A stretch of 64,000 nt of DNA from Cyanobacteria bacterium OH_CBrB_359 (lineage in GTDB: Bacteria > Cyanobacteriota > Vampirovibrionia > Gastranaerophilales > Gastranaerophilaceae): contig JAEZET010000004.1 of assembly GCA_023433065.1 (NCBI GenBank), positions 682,001 through 746,000 of the forward strand. The letters are read 5' to 3'. The notes under the pieces were generated by a model. That model was given only the letters and a program-made list of their open reading frames with translations, was not told the origin of the DNA and did no database searches. Positions 40,460 through 50,447 of the stretch are shown piece by piece. The stretch's first letter is position 1, and the number at the start of each line of letters is the position of its first letter. The position numbers were made by a program, and so were the translations under genes.

Positions 40460-42658
40460 ATGGACAAAAAAACAAAAAAAGAATTAAAACTCAAATATAA
40501 TCTTCAACATTGTCAAAAAACTTTTGATGAGTGCAAATCTGCTGTTGATTTTGGTGTATATGATGGGGTTCCTTTCTGCTCTAAAATCGAAAATCACAGA
40601 AAATGGGGAGCTTATGTAGATAAAGAAAAAAATGTCCTTTTTAAAATATTTACCTACAAAGATGCTAAAAAAGTACATGTCGAAATAAAGCATTCAGGGT
40701 CAATAATAAAAGAGATTCCTCTGGAAAAAATATATGACGGAATTTTTGAAACTGTTGTATCATCTGACATTGCAAAAGATTCAGATCATTATAAATTTGT
40801 GATAGAAAGAAAAAATCACCCTGTAGTAAAAGTCAGAGATCCTTATTCAATGAGGCAAGATGACCTTTCATTTTGGTCAGTGATTTATGATCATCATAAA
40901 TATAAATGGAAAGACACTAAGTGGCAGAAGTTTAAAAATCATTTAAGAGTGAGCAGGATTGCAGATGAAATAAATAATCTTACACCTGTTGCTAATCTTA
41001 GAATCTACGAGGTAAACATTGCAACCCTCACTAATGAGGGAACTTTTGAGGCGGCAAAAGAAGAGTTTGAAAGAATTGCAAAAGAAAAGCACTTTAATGC
41101 TGTTGAAATAATGCCGGTAGAAAATACTTACGGATATAATTGGGGATATGACGGTGTTGACAAGTTTGCGGTTAGTCATATTTTAGGCGGTGCCGATAAA
41201 TTAAAAGAGCTTATAGATTATGCTCACAGTCTTAGTCTAAATGTAATTATGGATATTGTACCCAATCATCTGGGTATAGATATGGCGGATTTACAGAATG
41301 CAGGTCCATATGTGGATGGAAGAAATGATTTCGGGTATAAATTTAATTTTGAAAAAGATGATAATAAGTTTGTTCGCGAATATATCATTAATGCTGCAAT
41401 CAATTGGATTGATAACTATCATTGCGATGGATTACGGGCAGATATGACTAAATTTATGAAGTCAGATTTTACCTTGAAACAAATGGTTGCCGAGATTAAT
41501 CACCATTTCCCGCATGTATTTTTGATTGCGGAGGATGGCAGGGACAATGACCCTCGAATTATGCAGAAATTTACAACTGATGAAATTTTTGAAAATGAAA
41601 CCCAACATTGCCTTTTTATAAATAAAATTGCTTATAACCAGACTAAATTGAATAATTTAGGTTTTGACTCAGAGTGGGACTTTCCATATCACAAGCAGAT
41701 TGCCTCTTGTATTCTTTGGAAGTGGGATCATCGCATAAAAAATATAAAGAACCTCGATTTCGCCATAATAAATTCAGGCTTGAGAGTTAAATATCCTATG
41801 AGTCATGATGAAATAGGAAATATTGACGGAACAAGACTTATCACAAAAGCGTTTGCAAATGAATTAAGACTTGAAAATCACATAAAAAACCATTGTAAAA
41901 AAATGTGTAAGCAGCAAAGAACAGCGCATAGCGCACATAACATCTTAAAAGCTCTTGTTGAAGGTAGTCTCGAAAAAATGAGCGGAAAAGAAATAGGCAG
42001 TTTTTATAAAGGAAATTATATCGCATATTATTATTCGCTTGAGGAAATACAGATTGCATACGAAAATGCGTTAAAGCTACACAGGCTTGCTGTTGCTAAA
42101 ACTTATTCTATTCCCGGACCAAAAATGATTTTTCAAGGGGATGAATCAGCAAATATTTCATATTTTAAGTTTTTCAGAAAAATTTCTACCGGGTATGAAA
42201 AAGATCTTGAAGCAAAAGGATACCCTCCAACAATAAAAGCTTTTTTGGATTCAAAGCTCGATAGTATAAACTATACAGGTAGATATAAAAATGATTTAGA
42301 ATTCACAGAAAAGTTTACACGTGATTTAAATGAGATAATGGACGAAAATCCTGCATTGCAAGATGGCGAAATTATTAACACAATTTCCCATGAATGTCCT
42401 TTCGTTCACGCAATTCATTGTAAAAAAGGTTTAAATGAAATTTTTTCAATTACAAATTTTAACAATACTTGTTACCAGAAAAATTATTTAATTTATTTTC
42501 CTGAAGGTAAATGGAAAGAAATATTTAATTCAAACAATAAAAATTATGGAAATAATGGTAAATTTTTGAATAAAAACATTATTGACATATCTAATTGTCA
42601 ATGTGCCTGTATCTCTTTATCTGCATATGGAGTAAGCTATTTTAAAAGAATAGAATAA
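40460..42658 (+). CDS. GH13 alpha-glucan enzyme (GlgB/alpha-amylase-like)
   Basis: 732 residues. An N-terminal beta module (about 50-140, CBM48-like) precedes the GH13 barrel. Conserved regions read MDIVPNHLG (I), DGLRADMTKF with nucleophile D328 (II), LIAEDGRD with acid E358 (III) and YPMSHDEIGN with D450 (IV). The long middle insertion and C-terminal all-beta domain fit branching-enzyme or maltosyl-type subfamilies. Activity on alpha-1,4 glucan is safe; branching versus hydrolysis is not. The sequence NHLG instead of NH(T/S) and SHDE instead of NHD mark it as divergent. Confidence 0.85.
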   Translation: MDKKTKKELKLKYNLQHCQKTFDECKSAVDFGVYDGVPFCSKIENHRKWGAYVDKEKNVLFKIFTYKDAKKVHVEIKHSGSIIKEIPLEKIYDGIFETVVSSDIAKDSDHYKFVIERKNHPVVKVRDPYSMRQDDLSFWSVIYDHHKYKWKDTKWQKFKNHLRVSRIADEINNLTPVANLRIYEVNIATLTNEGTFEAAKEEFERIAKEKHFNAVEIMPVENTYGYNWGYDGVDKFAVSHILGGADKLKELIDYAHSLSLNVIMDIVPNHLGIDMADLQNAGPYVDGRNDFGYKFNFEKDDNKFVREYIINAAINWIDNYHCDGLRADMTKFMKSDFTLKQMVAEINHHFPHVFLIAEDGRDNDPRIMQKFTTDEIFENETQHCLFINKIAYNQTKLNNLGFDSEWDFPYHKQIASCILWKWDHRIKNIKNLDFAIINSGLRVKYPMSHDEIGNIDGTRLITKAFANELRLENHIKNHCKKMCKQQRTAHSAHNILKALVEGSLEKMSGKEIGSFYKGNYIAYYYSLEEIQIAYENALKLHRLAVAKTYSIPGPKMIFQGDESANISYFKFFRKISTGYEKDLEAKGYPPTIKAFLDSKLDSINYTGRYKNDLEFTEKFTRDLNEIMDENPALQDGEIINTISHECPFVHAIHCKKGLNEIFSITNFNNTCYQKNYLIYFPEGKWKEIFNSNNKNYGNNGKFLNKNIIDISNCQCACISLSAYGVSYFKRIE

Positions 42659-42943
42659 TTATTCTTCGTCTTCTTCAGGTTCATCCTCAAGATTTTGGAT
42701 ATAATCCACAACTCTTTCGAATTCATCATCATCTTCGATTCCTTCGAATATGAATTCTTCACCTTCTTTTTTAAGCCTCATTAATACTGCTTCATCTTCC
42801 TCATCAGAATCAGTGACTGGCATTAGCAGCCCGTACTCGATTTCGTCAACAGAAATTATATCAATAAGTTCGAACTTAACAACGTTACCTTCTTCATCGA
42901 CGGTTTCGATAATTTGATCATTTTGTTTTTCAGCTTCTGACAT
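42659..42943 (-). CDS. DUF1292 family protein
   Basis: 94 acidic residues. VDEEGNVVKFELIDIISVDEIEYGLLMPV and AVLMRLKKEGEEFIFEGIEDDDEFERVVDYI match DUF1292 (YrzB type). It lies 7 nt after ruvX, the same order as in Firmicutes (yrrK-yrzB). Its function is unknown there too. Confidence 0.88.
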   Translation of the reverse strand: MSEAEKQNDQIIETVDEEGNVVKFELIDIISVDEIEYGLLMPVTDSDEEDEAVLMRLKKEGEEFIFEGIEDDDEFERVVDYIQNLEDEPEEDEE

Positions 42944-42950
42944 GTTTAAC

Positions 42951-43355
42951 TCACTTTCTATCTAAATATTGTTGTAAAATTATGCAAGCACTTTTAAGGT
43001 CTACCAGGGCTTTATTTCTTGTATATTTTTTTCCTTGAAGCGCTAATATATATTCTGCCTGTTTACTTGTTAACCTTTCATCTTCAAAAATAATTTCAAA
43101 TTCTTCTGAAAAAAATTCTGAAAATTTGATACAGTCGTTTGCCTGTTCCCCGATTGTATTATTCATATTTTTGGGGAGCCCTACGATTATTTTTTTTACC
43201 GAATTATCATGACAGATTTTTTTAATTTTTTCTATAGCATTTTTCTCTGGTAAACGGTCTATAGTTTCATAAGGCTGCGCTGTAAGTAAAAGGGGATCGC
43301 TTAATGCAATTCCTATTCTCTTTGTTCCTACATCAAGTCCTATTACTCTGTTCAT
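42951..43355 (-). CDS. ruvX: RuvX/YqgF RNase H-fold nuclease
   Basis: 134 residues. GLDVGTKRIGIALSDP (catalytic Asp in strand 1), KKIIVGLPKNMN, EDERLTSKQAEYIL and VDLKSACIILQQYL are the YqgF landmarks. The family processes pre-16S rRNA or resolves junctions. Its start overlaps the end of the previous gene by 1 nt. Confidence 0.95.
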   Translation of the reverse strand: MNRVIGLDVGTKRIGIALSDPLLLTAQPYETIDRLPEKNAIEKIKKICHDNSVKKIIVGLPKNMNNTIGEQANDCIKFSEFFSEEFEIIFEDERLTSKQAEYILALQGKKYTRNKALVDLKSACIILQQYLDRK

Positions 43356-44998
43356 TATTCATTTACCCAGTTATCTTCAATATTTTTAATGATTTCTTTA
43401 ACAATTCGGAGATTTATTGTTTTTTGAGCTTGAGTTTGCTTTGCTTTAAAAATATTAGTGCTGGTTGAAAATTCTTCAATATTTTGCTTTAGAAGCACCA
43501 TATGCTCATAAATGCTTTTTTTAATAATATTAATCATAATCTCTTTTTTTATTTCAGGGTTAAAAAGTATCGAATATAAAATTTGAGCATTATCGTCATC
43601 TTTCATTTCATTAAGCAAATAGACAGTATTTATGATTCTGTTATCTAGTTGTTGAGTTGAAGATTTATCCCAAATTATTTCGAAACTGTTATCAATATTC
43701 ACTTCGATTGCATTAATATTAACATTTTCTTCTTTAATTATTTTGTTTACAAGTTCTTGAAACATTTCATTATCAGACGGTGTCATAAACCACTTATCAA
43801 GATATTGTGTCTTAAAGAGTTTTTTTAGGGAGATTTCATCAATTTTTATTACGCTGTTTTTTTGTTTAACGGCTTCTTCAACTGTTATTGAAAGTTCTTC
43901 TGTATCTTGCAGTAATGTATTCCAAGCGATAAATTCGTAAGAAATACTTTCTTTAAATATTTTATTAAGGTTTACTGACCTGTTTATCAAACTTTTACAG
44001 TATTGAGCCGGTACTTCAATCTTTTTTTCACTGTGGTAAAATTTTGATATTATTCTTTCAAGCTCATTAGGACCTATAAAGTTAAATCCAAATGAGTCAA
44101 TTATACCGATTATAGAATTAATTACTACCGCAAACATTTGAAAATATCCGTCATCCCTTGCTCTAACTACAATAATTCCCTGATTGTCGTGTCCGTCGGG
44201 TATAGTAGTATAGCATTTAAATATTTTAGAGTTGAACAGAACCGATTTGTAGAATTTAATTGCTTTTTCTTCTGAAGCTCCAGAGAGTTTGAGTTTATTC
44301 AGATTTTTCTTATAAAAAGTTTTAAGAGACTCATCTTCAGTTTGAGTCATTATATAATTTATCGGCTCAACTGCAAGCGATGATTTTGATTCTCCTAATA
44401 TTTCAACAACTCTTTTCAAGATTTCTTCATTTATATTTGAATATAATAAAGGCCTTAAAATATTTGCCAGATTGTCGCCTTGGAAATCTTCACTTAGAGA
44501 ATTGATTAACATGAGCTTGTCAGAATCCGGCAGTGATATTAAAAAATCCATAAAATCAATTTGAGTTTCAGGATTCACAGTTGCATGTGCCAGAAGCTGC
44601 TGGGTGTCATAATCTATTAAGGCTTCGGGATTCTTAATATTTTCTACCATTTCTTCATAGCTTAAAGGGGAACCTAAGTCATTTAGTATATGAATGAGTT
44701 TGTATTTAACTTCGTCTGAAATCTTTGATGAGACAAGGGTATTCATAATATTTTCTTTTAGTATATCTTCAGGTATTACTTCTATTAATAGTGTAGAAAT
44801 AATTGTATTATATGGTTCTTGCCTTTTATTCAGCTCTTTAATTAAAATTTCAAAAAGGTCCGATTTTTCTTGGATTTCAGAAATAAAATTTGCGCATTCT
44901 TTAAATTTAGAATGAGATAAATCCTTTTCAGTTTTTATCTCTGATAGCAAAGACATAACTTTTGCGCGTATTTGGAGTTTGTTTAAGTTGTTATCCAT
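43355..44998 (-). CDS. Large helical hypothetical protein (HEAT-like) in the ruvX operon
   Basis: 547 residues. The first 230 are regular helical pairs (e.g. ILKRVVEILGESKSSLAVEPINYIM) suggestive of HEAT/ARM repeats. The rest is mixed alpha/beta with no recognised motif or membrane helix. It sits between a small ClpX-type zinc-finger protein (3 nt upstream) and ruvX (1-nt overlap), so it is an operon member. A scaffold or adaptor role is plausible but unproven. Confidence 0.75.
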   Translation of the reverse strand: MDNNLNKLQIRAKVMSLLSEIKTEKDLSHSKFKECANFISEIQEKSDLFEILIKELNKRQEPYNTIISTLLIEVIPEDILKENIMNTLVSSKISDEVKYKLIHILNDLGSPLSYEEMVENIKNPEALIDYDTQQLLAHATVNPETQIDFMDFLISLPDSDKLMLINSLSEDFQGDNLANILRPLLYSNINEEILKRVVEILGESKSSLAVEPINYIMTQTEDESLKTFYKKNLNKLKLSGASEEKAIKFYKSVLFNSKIFKCYTTIPDGHDNQGIIVVRARDDGYFQMFAVVINSIIGIIDSFGFNFIGPNELERIISKFYHSEKKIEVPAQYCKSLINRSVNLNKIFKESISYEFIAWNTLLQDTEELSITVEEAVKQKNSVIKIDEISLKKLFKTQYLDKWFMTPSDNEMFQELVNKIIKEENVNINAIEVNIDNSFEIIWDKSSTQQLDNRIINTVYLLNEMKDDDNAQILYSILFNPEIKKEIMINIIKKSIYEHMVLLKQNIEEFSTSTNIFKAKQTQAQKTINLRIVKEIIKNIEDNWVNE

Positions 44999-45001
44999 TA
45001 A

Positions 45002-45292
45002 TTAGACTTTACTCCAGAAAATATCTAATATTTTTTGAGCTTCACCTGATGGCATTTTATCATCGAGAATAAGGTATTGTATTGCAATCATAGTACATTC
45101 TGAACAAATATTTACCCCGGGACCCTGAACCATTTTGACAACTTGGGTATTTGGACGCCCGCAGAAGCTGCAATATAAAGGTTCAAAACTTTTATCTTCA
45201 GTTTTAGAGTCGTCTTTAGCAGGTTTTGTATCTTTTTCTTTACTTTTGCCTCTTGCGTTATTTAGTGAAACAATTTTTTCTTTTTCTGTCAT
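45002..45292 (-). CDS. Stand-alone ClpX-type C4 zinc-finger protein
   Basis: 96 residues from the ATG at 45292 (RBS AAGGGG). The C-terminal half is a ClpX zinc-binding domain: CSFCGRPNTQVVKMVQGPGVNICSECTMIAI (four Cys, positions about 41-67), but no AAA+ domain follows. The N-terminal half is charged and disordered-looking. Such free ZBDs might bind ClpX or its adaptors. First gene of the ruvX operon. Confidence 0.82.
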   Translation of the reverse strand: MTEKEKIVSLNNARGKSKEKDTKPAKDDSKTEDKSFEPLYCSFCGRPNTQVVKMVQGPGVNICSECTMIAIQYLILDDKMPSGEAQKILDIFWSKV

Positions 45293-45461
45293 CACTTTCC
45301 CCTTTTCTAAGGTAAATATTGTCATTAGCTATTTTAATATTTTTATAAATTTTATACAAATGATACTTAAAATCTACTGTATTTATTGTATCTTATTTTG
45401 AATATATTGCAAAATTTTCTACTATTGTATAAAATTGAAAAAAGTAGCCACGAGGATATGT

Positions 45462-46061
45462 ATGAAAAAGATAGTATTACTAATTACAATCCTGTTTATT
45501 TCTGTTCTGACTACAGCTTGTATAAATAATTTAGCGGTTCAGGAATTAAATAATAAAGCCAAAGAATATATAAACAATGGTGATACAGAAACAGCTATCT
45601 GTAGATTAAAGTCCAGCTTGGATTTAGATAGTAATATGTATGAAACACATTATAATCTCGCTGTTGCATATATTGCTTCAAAAAATTACGAAGAAGCAAT
45701 AAAGTCCTTGGAACAGGTTCGTAAATTAAACCCTGATTTTGCCGATACATATTATTCAATTGCAGTTGTCAGAGAAGAAGAAGGTTACGCTATTATAAAC
45801 GGAGAGTCAATAGAGCCGCAACAAGTTGATGGTGAAAATGTTGAGGAAGCCGCACCTGTGATTGCAGAAAAGAAAGAATTGACTCAAGAAGATAAAAAAC
45901 TAATATGCGATAAATTTACAGAGGCTATACAATACTATAATGAGTATTTAACCAAGAAGCTCGATGCTACTGATAAAAACGAAGTTAATGAGAAGATTAA
46001 TTTGTTGAATACAGAGATAAAAAAATATAATATTTCTGAACCAACAAATATGGAACAATAA
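45462..46061 (+). CDS. TPR lipoprotein
   Basis: 199 residues from the ATG at 45462 (ACGAGGATAT upstream); an in-frame TTG at 45435 is rejected. A lipoprotein signal ILFISVLTTAC puts the lipidated Cys at residue 20. Two TPR motifs follow (GDTETAICRLKSSLDLD.., and NYEEAIKSLEQVRKLNPDF). It is directly followed by lgt (TAA-ATG adjacent), which modifies exactly this class of protein. Confidence 0.85.
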   Translation: MKKIVLLITILFISVLTTACINNLAVQELNNKAKEYINNGDTETAICRLKSSLDLDSNMYETHYNLAVAYIASKNYEEAIKSLEQVRKLNPDFADTYYSIAVVREEEGYAIINGESIEPQQVDGENVEEAAPVIAEKKELTQEDKKLICDKFTEAIQYYNEYLTKKLDATDKNEVNEKINLLNTEIKKYNISEPTNMEQ

Positions 46062-46859
46062 ATGTTTACGTCTCCCGGAGAGATTATTTTTTCTTTAAAA
46101 GATTATGGAATTCATTGGTACGGACTAATTATGGCCGTTTCAATTCTTACTGCTTTGTTTGTTATTGTAATTATAAAAAAGAAATATTATGAGCATTTGA
46201 CTCAGGATTTGATTTTAGATTTGGCTTTTTACCTGATAATAAGCGGTATAATTGGGGCAAGATTATATTACGTAATTTTAGACCTAAAATATTATATACA
46301 ATTTCCGCTGGAGATTTTTCAAATATGGAATGGAGGGCTCTCTATACATGGTGCAATAATCGGTGCTGTAATAGCGGGTATTATATATACTAAAAAAAAC
46401 AATCTGAAATTCTTGGAACTTGCTGATTTATTCACTTACGGGCTTGTTACGGGGCAAGTTATAGGTAGGTGGGGTAATTTTTTTAACTCTGAAGCATTTG
46501 GAATCCCTACGAATCTTCCCTGGAAATTGTTCATACCTATTGAAAAAAGACCTTTAGAATTTATAAATTTTGAGTATTTTCATCCGACTTTTTTATATGA
46601 GTCAATTTTGAATTTAATAATTTTTCTAGTTTTATTTTTTGTAATAAGAAAATTAGCTAAAGCTCATACAGGTATTGTATTTTTTAGCTATTTAATGAGT
46701 TATTCGATAGTAAGATTTTTTGTTGAATCTTTGAGAATAGACAGTGTTTTAAATATTAAAGGAATACCGATTGCTCAGATAGTCAGTGTTATTGTGTTTT
46801 TAATCAGTTTATTTTCTATAGTTTTTTTGATGAAAAAACAAGACAACGTGAAAAAATAA
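46062..46859 (+). CDS. lgt: Prolipoprotein diacylglyceryl transferase
   Basis: 265 residues, seven or so membrane helices. Signatures: HWYGLIMAVSIL, SGIIGARLYYV, GGLSIHGAIIGA and the Lgt box GRWGNFFNSEAFG. Lgt attaches diacylglycerol to the lipobox cysteine in the inner membrane. Coupled to the lipoprotein gene before it. Confidence 0.97.
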   Translation: MFTSPGEIIFSLKDYGIHWYGLIMAVSILTALFVIVIIKKKYYEHLTQDLILDLAFYLIISGIIGARLYYVILDLKYYIQFPLEIFQIWNGGLSIHGAIIGAVIAGIIYTKKNNLKFLELADLFTYGLVTGQVIGRWGNFFNSEAFGIPTNLPWKLFIPIEKRPLEFINFEYFHPTFLYESILNLIIFLVLFFVIRKLAKAHTGIVFFSYLMSYSIVRFFVESLRIDSVLNIKGIPIAQIVSVIVFLISLFSIVFLMKKQDNVKK

Positions 46860-47057
46860 TATTAATAATCTAACTGTAACAAGTCCATTTTGTCATTTTC
46901 TTTTTTAAGCAGTTTTGATGATACATTAGAATCAGTCTAAATTAATCCGTAAGCTTTTGATAGGTCTAATTTCTGCATATTTATAATTGATTTTTGGGGC
47001 AGATTAATGTAGTTTAAATTATTGATTGGCATAATAGCCTTAAAATATATTATTATT

Positions 47058-47086
47058 TTGTCAGGATTTAAAGTTGCTATTATAAT
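47058..47086 (+). promoter_or_regulatory. Promoter of the MCE gene, probably leaderless
   Basis: TTGTCA and a perfect TATAAT with a 17-nt spacer. The -10 ends 6 nt before the ATG at 47093, without Shine-Dalgarno. Confidence 0.7.
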
Positions 47087-47092
47087 AAAAGA

Positions 47093-47731
47093 ATGAATAA
47101 AAGGTTTATCTGGATTAGTGAACTTATATTGTGGATTGTTATAGCTACTATAATATCTTTCTTATTTGTATTTCTACATTTTAAACATGAACAAAAAACA
47201 AACAGTTATTATATGTTTTTTAATGATATCGATGGTTTGACAAAGGGTTCGCCTGTAAGATTAATGGGAATGCAGATAGGTTATGTTCAGGATATAAGTG
47301 TTTTTGATGATAGAGTATTTGTTTCTTTTTTGGTTACTGACGGTGATACTAAATTACCGGAGCCTTCTATTGCCACTGTTGAATTTTATGGTCTTGGTGG
47401 TTCAAAATCACTTGAAATCATGCCTTATAATTCAGAGTTAAAAACAGGTGAAGAATACATTATTACAAAAGAGCCGTATAGAATTCAAACTTTTTATAAT
47501 GTACAAAATAATATCGCGAAAACCCTTGTGAATATGTATAATAGTATTACTGTTATCATAGGGAAAGATGAAAAAGGTATTAATAATTCAAAAAAATATC
47601 TTAAAATCAACTCCAAAGTCAATAAAATTAATGAACATGTTCATAAAACAAAGGCCTTTGAAGAGAAATACCTGAACTGTAAAAGATTCAAATGGGAGGT
47701 TCCTGATGCTGAATCAGAAAATCATAACTGA
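47093..47731 (+). CDS. MCE/MlaD-domain membrane-anchored protein
   Basis: 212 residues. One N-terminal TM helix (about 8-30) precedes an MCE domain (about 38-115): YYMFFNDIDGLTKGSPVRLMGMQIGYVQDI, then VEFYGLGGSKSLEIMP. The C-terminal region is helical and basic. MlaD proteins bind phospholipid in the periplasm with an ABC partner (MlaE/F). None is adjacent, so the ABC genes must be elsewhere. Its 3' end overlaps upp by 26 nt. Confidence 0.88.
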   Translation: MNKRFIWISELILWIVIATIISFLFVFLHFKHEQKTNSYYMFFNDIDGLTKGSPVRLMGMQIGYVQDISVFDDRVFVSFLVTDGDTKLPEPSIATVEFYGLGGSKSLEIMPYNSELKTGEEYIITKEPYRIQTFYNVQNNIAKTLVNMYNSITVIIGKDEKGINNSKKYLKINSKVNKINEHVHKTKAFEEKYLNCKRFKWEVPDAESENHN

Positions 47732-48380
47732 AAATATTAAAGTATGCAGACATCCATTGTCTTTGCACAATTTAAGCATAATAAGAGATAAAAATACGAC
47801 GGCGGAAGTTTTTAGAAGTGCAATAAAAAGGCTGACATATTTACTTTTTTACATGGCGACAGACGACTTGCCTTTGGAGAGTGTTGAAGTGGAAACTCCC
47901 TTGATGAAATGTAATTCTGAAATATTGGATACGGGGCTTAACATCATAATAGCTCCTATATTAAGAGCAGGGTTAATATTTTCTGATATTGCAAACGAAA
48001 TAATGCCTTTTGCAAGCGTCAGACATATAGGAATGTACAGGGATGAGAATACTCTTACACCTGTCTGGTATTATAATAAAACGCCTATAGAGTTTGAAAA
48101 TCCTGAAAATAACATCATATTAATTCTTGATCCTATGCTTGCAACAGGAAATTCCGCTATTGAGGCTATAAAACTATTCGTAAATAAAAAAGTTCCTCAA
48201 AAAAATATAAGGTTTGTAAGTTTAATAAGTGCACCAGAAGGTTTAAATAAAGTACATTCTTTATATCCTGATATTAAGATAGTGACTGCCAGTGTGGATT
48301 CAGGGCTTAATGCAAACGGTTATATAATGCCTGGTTTGGGTGATGCAGGTGACAGAATATTTAATACGGTTGAGATTTAA
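47706..48380 (+). CDS. upp: Uracil phosphoribosyltransferase
   Basis: 224 residues. Landmarks: CRHPLSLHNLSIIRDKNT, APILRAGLIFSD, PRPP loop LILDPMLATGNSAIEAI and the uracil-binding GLGDAGDRIFN. It salvages uracil to UMP with PRPP. It begins inside the MCE gene and its last base overlaps the next gene, showing a tightly packed operon. Confidence 0.96.
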   Translation: MLNQKIITENIKVCRHPLSLHNLSIIRDKNTTAEVFRSAIKRLTYLLFYMATDDLPLESVEVETPLMKCNSEILDTGLNIIIAPILRAGLIFSDIANEIMPFASVRHIGMYRDENTLTPVWYYNKTPIEFENPENNIILILDPMLATGNSAIEAIKLFVNKKVPQKNIRFVSLISAPEGLNKVHSLYPDIKIVTASVDSGLNANGYIMPGLGDAGDRIFNTVEI

Positions 48381-49141
48381 TGTTTTATTTCACTGATTTT
48401 TACGGCAAAAAAATTTTAAAATCAACTCTCTTAAATGAGATTGAGCATTTTTTCACTACCAAAGAATTTATGCTAACAGAGGGGGAATTGCCTGAAAAGT
48501 CACATGAAGCTCAAGAAAACAGAAGATTTTTGTGTGATAAACTTTCAGTTCCGATTGAGTCTATAAAAACCGCAAAACAAATTCACTCTGCTAATATAGA
48601 GATAGTCTGTGAAAATATTAACATTTACGAAAACTGCGATGCTCTTGTATCTTCAATCGAGAATAGTCTGATGCTTTTGAATTTTGCTGATTGTGTCCCT
48701 ATAATACTTTTTGATAATAAAAATAATATAGCATCCGTTGTTCATGCCGGCTGGAGAGGTACTACAAACAAAATTGCGCAGGAATCCGTTGAAGTAATGA
48801 AAGAAAAATTTAATTCAAAACCCGAAAACATTAAAGCAGCTATAGGCCCGTCTATTGGAGAATGCTGTTTTGCCGTTGATGAAAATGTATATAGTCAATT
48901 AGTTAAAAGCAGTTTAACAAAAGATATTGATAAAATTTACAGATATGATTCGCATTGCGACAAATATTATATAGATTTAAAAAATTTGAACAAAATACAG
49001 TTATTAGACAAAGGGCTATTTGAAATTGATGTTTGCGGGTATTGCACATCGTGTATGTCTGATATATTTTTTTCTTATAGGAAAGAAAACGGTAAAACTG
49101 CCCGTCATAGTGCAGTTGTGAAACTTGGAAAGAGGAGATAA
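48380..49141 (+). CDS. pgeF: Laccase-domain (PgeF/YfiH) protein
   Basis: 253 residues. Zinc/copper ligands and motifs are TAKQIHSANIEIV, NFADCVPIILFD, VVHAGWRGTTNKI, GPSIGECCFAVD and GYCTSC. PgeF family proteins remove mis-incorporated L-serine in peptidoglycan precursors or act as purine nucleoside phosphorylases. Third gene of the MCE-upp operon. Confidence 0.92.
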   Translation: MFYFTDFYGKKILKSTLLNEIEHFFTTKEFMLTEGELPEKSHEAQENRRFLCDKLSVPIESIKTAKQIHSANIEIVCENINIYENCDALVSSIENSLMLLNFADCVPIILFDNKNNIASVVHAGWRGTTNKIAQESVEVMKEKFNSKPENIKAAIGPSIGECCFAVDENVYSQLVKSSLTKDIDKIYRYDSHCDKYYIDLKNLNKIQLLDKGLFEIDVCGYCTSCMSDIFFSYRKENGKTARHSAVVKLGKRR

Positions 49142-49147
49142 TAGAGA

Positions 49148-50446
49148 ATGTCATCAGTTATAGAAAAATTTACTACCATTTCGGAAACCATTACTAAATT
49201 AATAGAATTTGTATCAACAAATGATCCGGTTAAAGATGACTTCAATGATTATTTGGCAACAATTTCTGCTAAAAATCTTTCTCCTTCAGAAGTTCAGGCA
49301 CTTTTAATTCCTTATATTTTTGAAAGAAGATTAACTGAGCAAAGAAAAAGTATTATTTCGCTTTATTTGAAAAGTAATCCTAAAATTGACAAATTTGACA
49401 AATCAGTTTTGAATTCTCTTGAAAAGTCTTTTTCTTCAATATTTGAGATATCCCGAATATTGCAAAACGGTTTTGAGTTATATAATTTGGTGAATGAAAA
49501 GACCTATAATGTATTATCTCTAGTTAAAATGACTAATTACAGAGGTGTTTATAGAGGCCAGTATTCTGTTTGTAGGATATTTAAGTTTGAAAATGAATAT
49601 TATGTTTTGGAAATTTCAAATCTTTTAGCTTCGAATAAAAAGGATGATGTTTATAAATATACAGTTGCTAAAATAATTGAAAAGCCCGAAGATGCTTATG
49701 ATGACAACCCTAAAAAACTTAAAGAAATTGAGGCACAGATAAAACTCTTTAATGAGAAATTTCGGGATTGTTTTGGCTCTAATGAGATTATTACGACAAA
49801 TAAATATGCCGATAACCTTATAAATATCTTTAATAATTACTGTGAAGGCGGCGAAAAGCCCGATGACAAGACCATTCAGGACAATATCCAACCGCCTGAG
49901 GAATATAAATACTTTGAAGTTGAAGAGTTCAATAATTCATATAAAAATTTTGTCGAAAAATCATTAGGTGGATTTTCTTCTCATAAATCAACCTATGATG
50001 TGGGAATTATATATGATGAAGAATTAGGTTTGTTTATTTTGCCTTTTTACGCTACTTTTTGCAAAATTTTTCAAACGCAAAAATATAAAGAGATTCAGGG
50101 GTATAAGGAATGCGTAATTAATTTTTTAGAGAACGATAAAATTCCTTGCAAAATTATTAAAACAATTTCCGATAAATTTCCGAAATTTATGGATAAAATT
50201 AATAAAATACTTGGAGCCGAATATACTTTTGAAGAATTGATGAACCATTATAAAATGGATTCGGTAGATAAAAAAATATTTTCTTCAACAAGCGTTTTAT
50301 ATGCATCCAAGGTATTTGCAGAGCTTATGGGATTTGTAATGGAGAAAGAATCTATGCAACCGGCAAATACTTTCAATGGTATAGGTAGAAATGATCCTTG
50401 CCCTTGCGGAAGCGGTAAAAAATATAAGAAGTGTTGCATGCAGTAA
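49148..50446 (+). CDS. SEC-C motif protein
   Basis: 432 residues. The body is mixed alpha/beta with no recognised domain; the last 22 residues are a SEC-C zinc motif (IGRNDPCPCGSGKKYKKCC), as at the C terminus of SecA, where it binds zinc and SecB or ribosomes. RBS GGAGAT. Fourth gene of the operon, 6 nt after pgeF. A chaperone or targeting role is inferred from the motif alone. It converges on paralogue 5 with 1 nt between stops. Confidence 0.82.
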   Translation: MSSVIEKFTTISETITKLIEFVSTNDPVKDDFNDYLATISAKNLSPSEVQALLIPYIFERRLTEQRKSIISLYLKSNPKIDKFDKSVLNSLEKSFSSIFEISRILQNGFELYNLVNEKTYNVLSLVKMTNYRGVYRGQYSVCRIFKFENEYYVLEISNLLASNKKDDVYKYTVAKIIEKPEDAYDDNPKKLKEIEAQIKLFNEKFRDCFGSNEIITTNKYADNLINIFNNYCEGGEKPDDKTIQDNIQPPEEYKYFEVEEFNNSYKNFVEKSLGGFSSHKSTYDVGIIYDEELGLFILPFYATFCKIFQTQKYKEIQGYKECVINFLENDKIPCKIIKTISDKFPKFMDKINKILGAEYTFEELMNHYKMDSVDKKIFSSTSVLYASKVFAELMGFVMEKESMQPANTFNGIGRNDPCPCGSGKKYKKCCMQ

Positions 50447-50447
50447 G

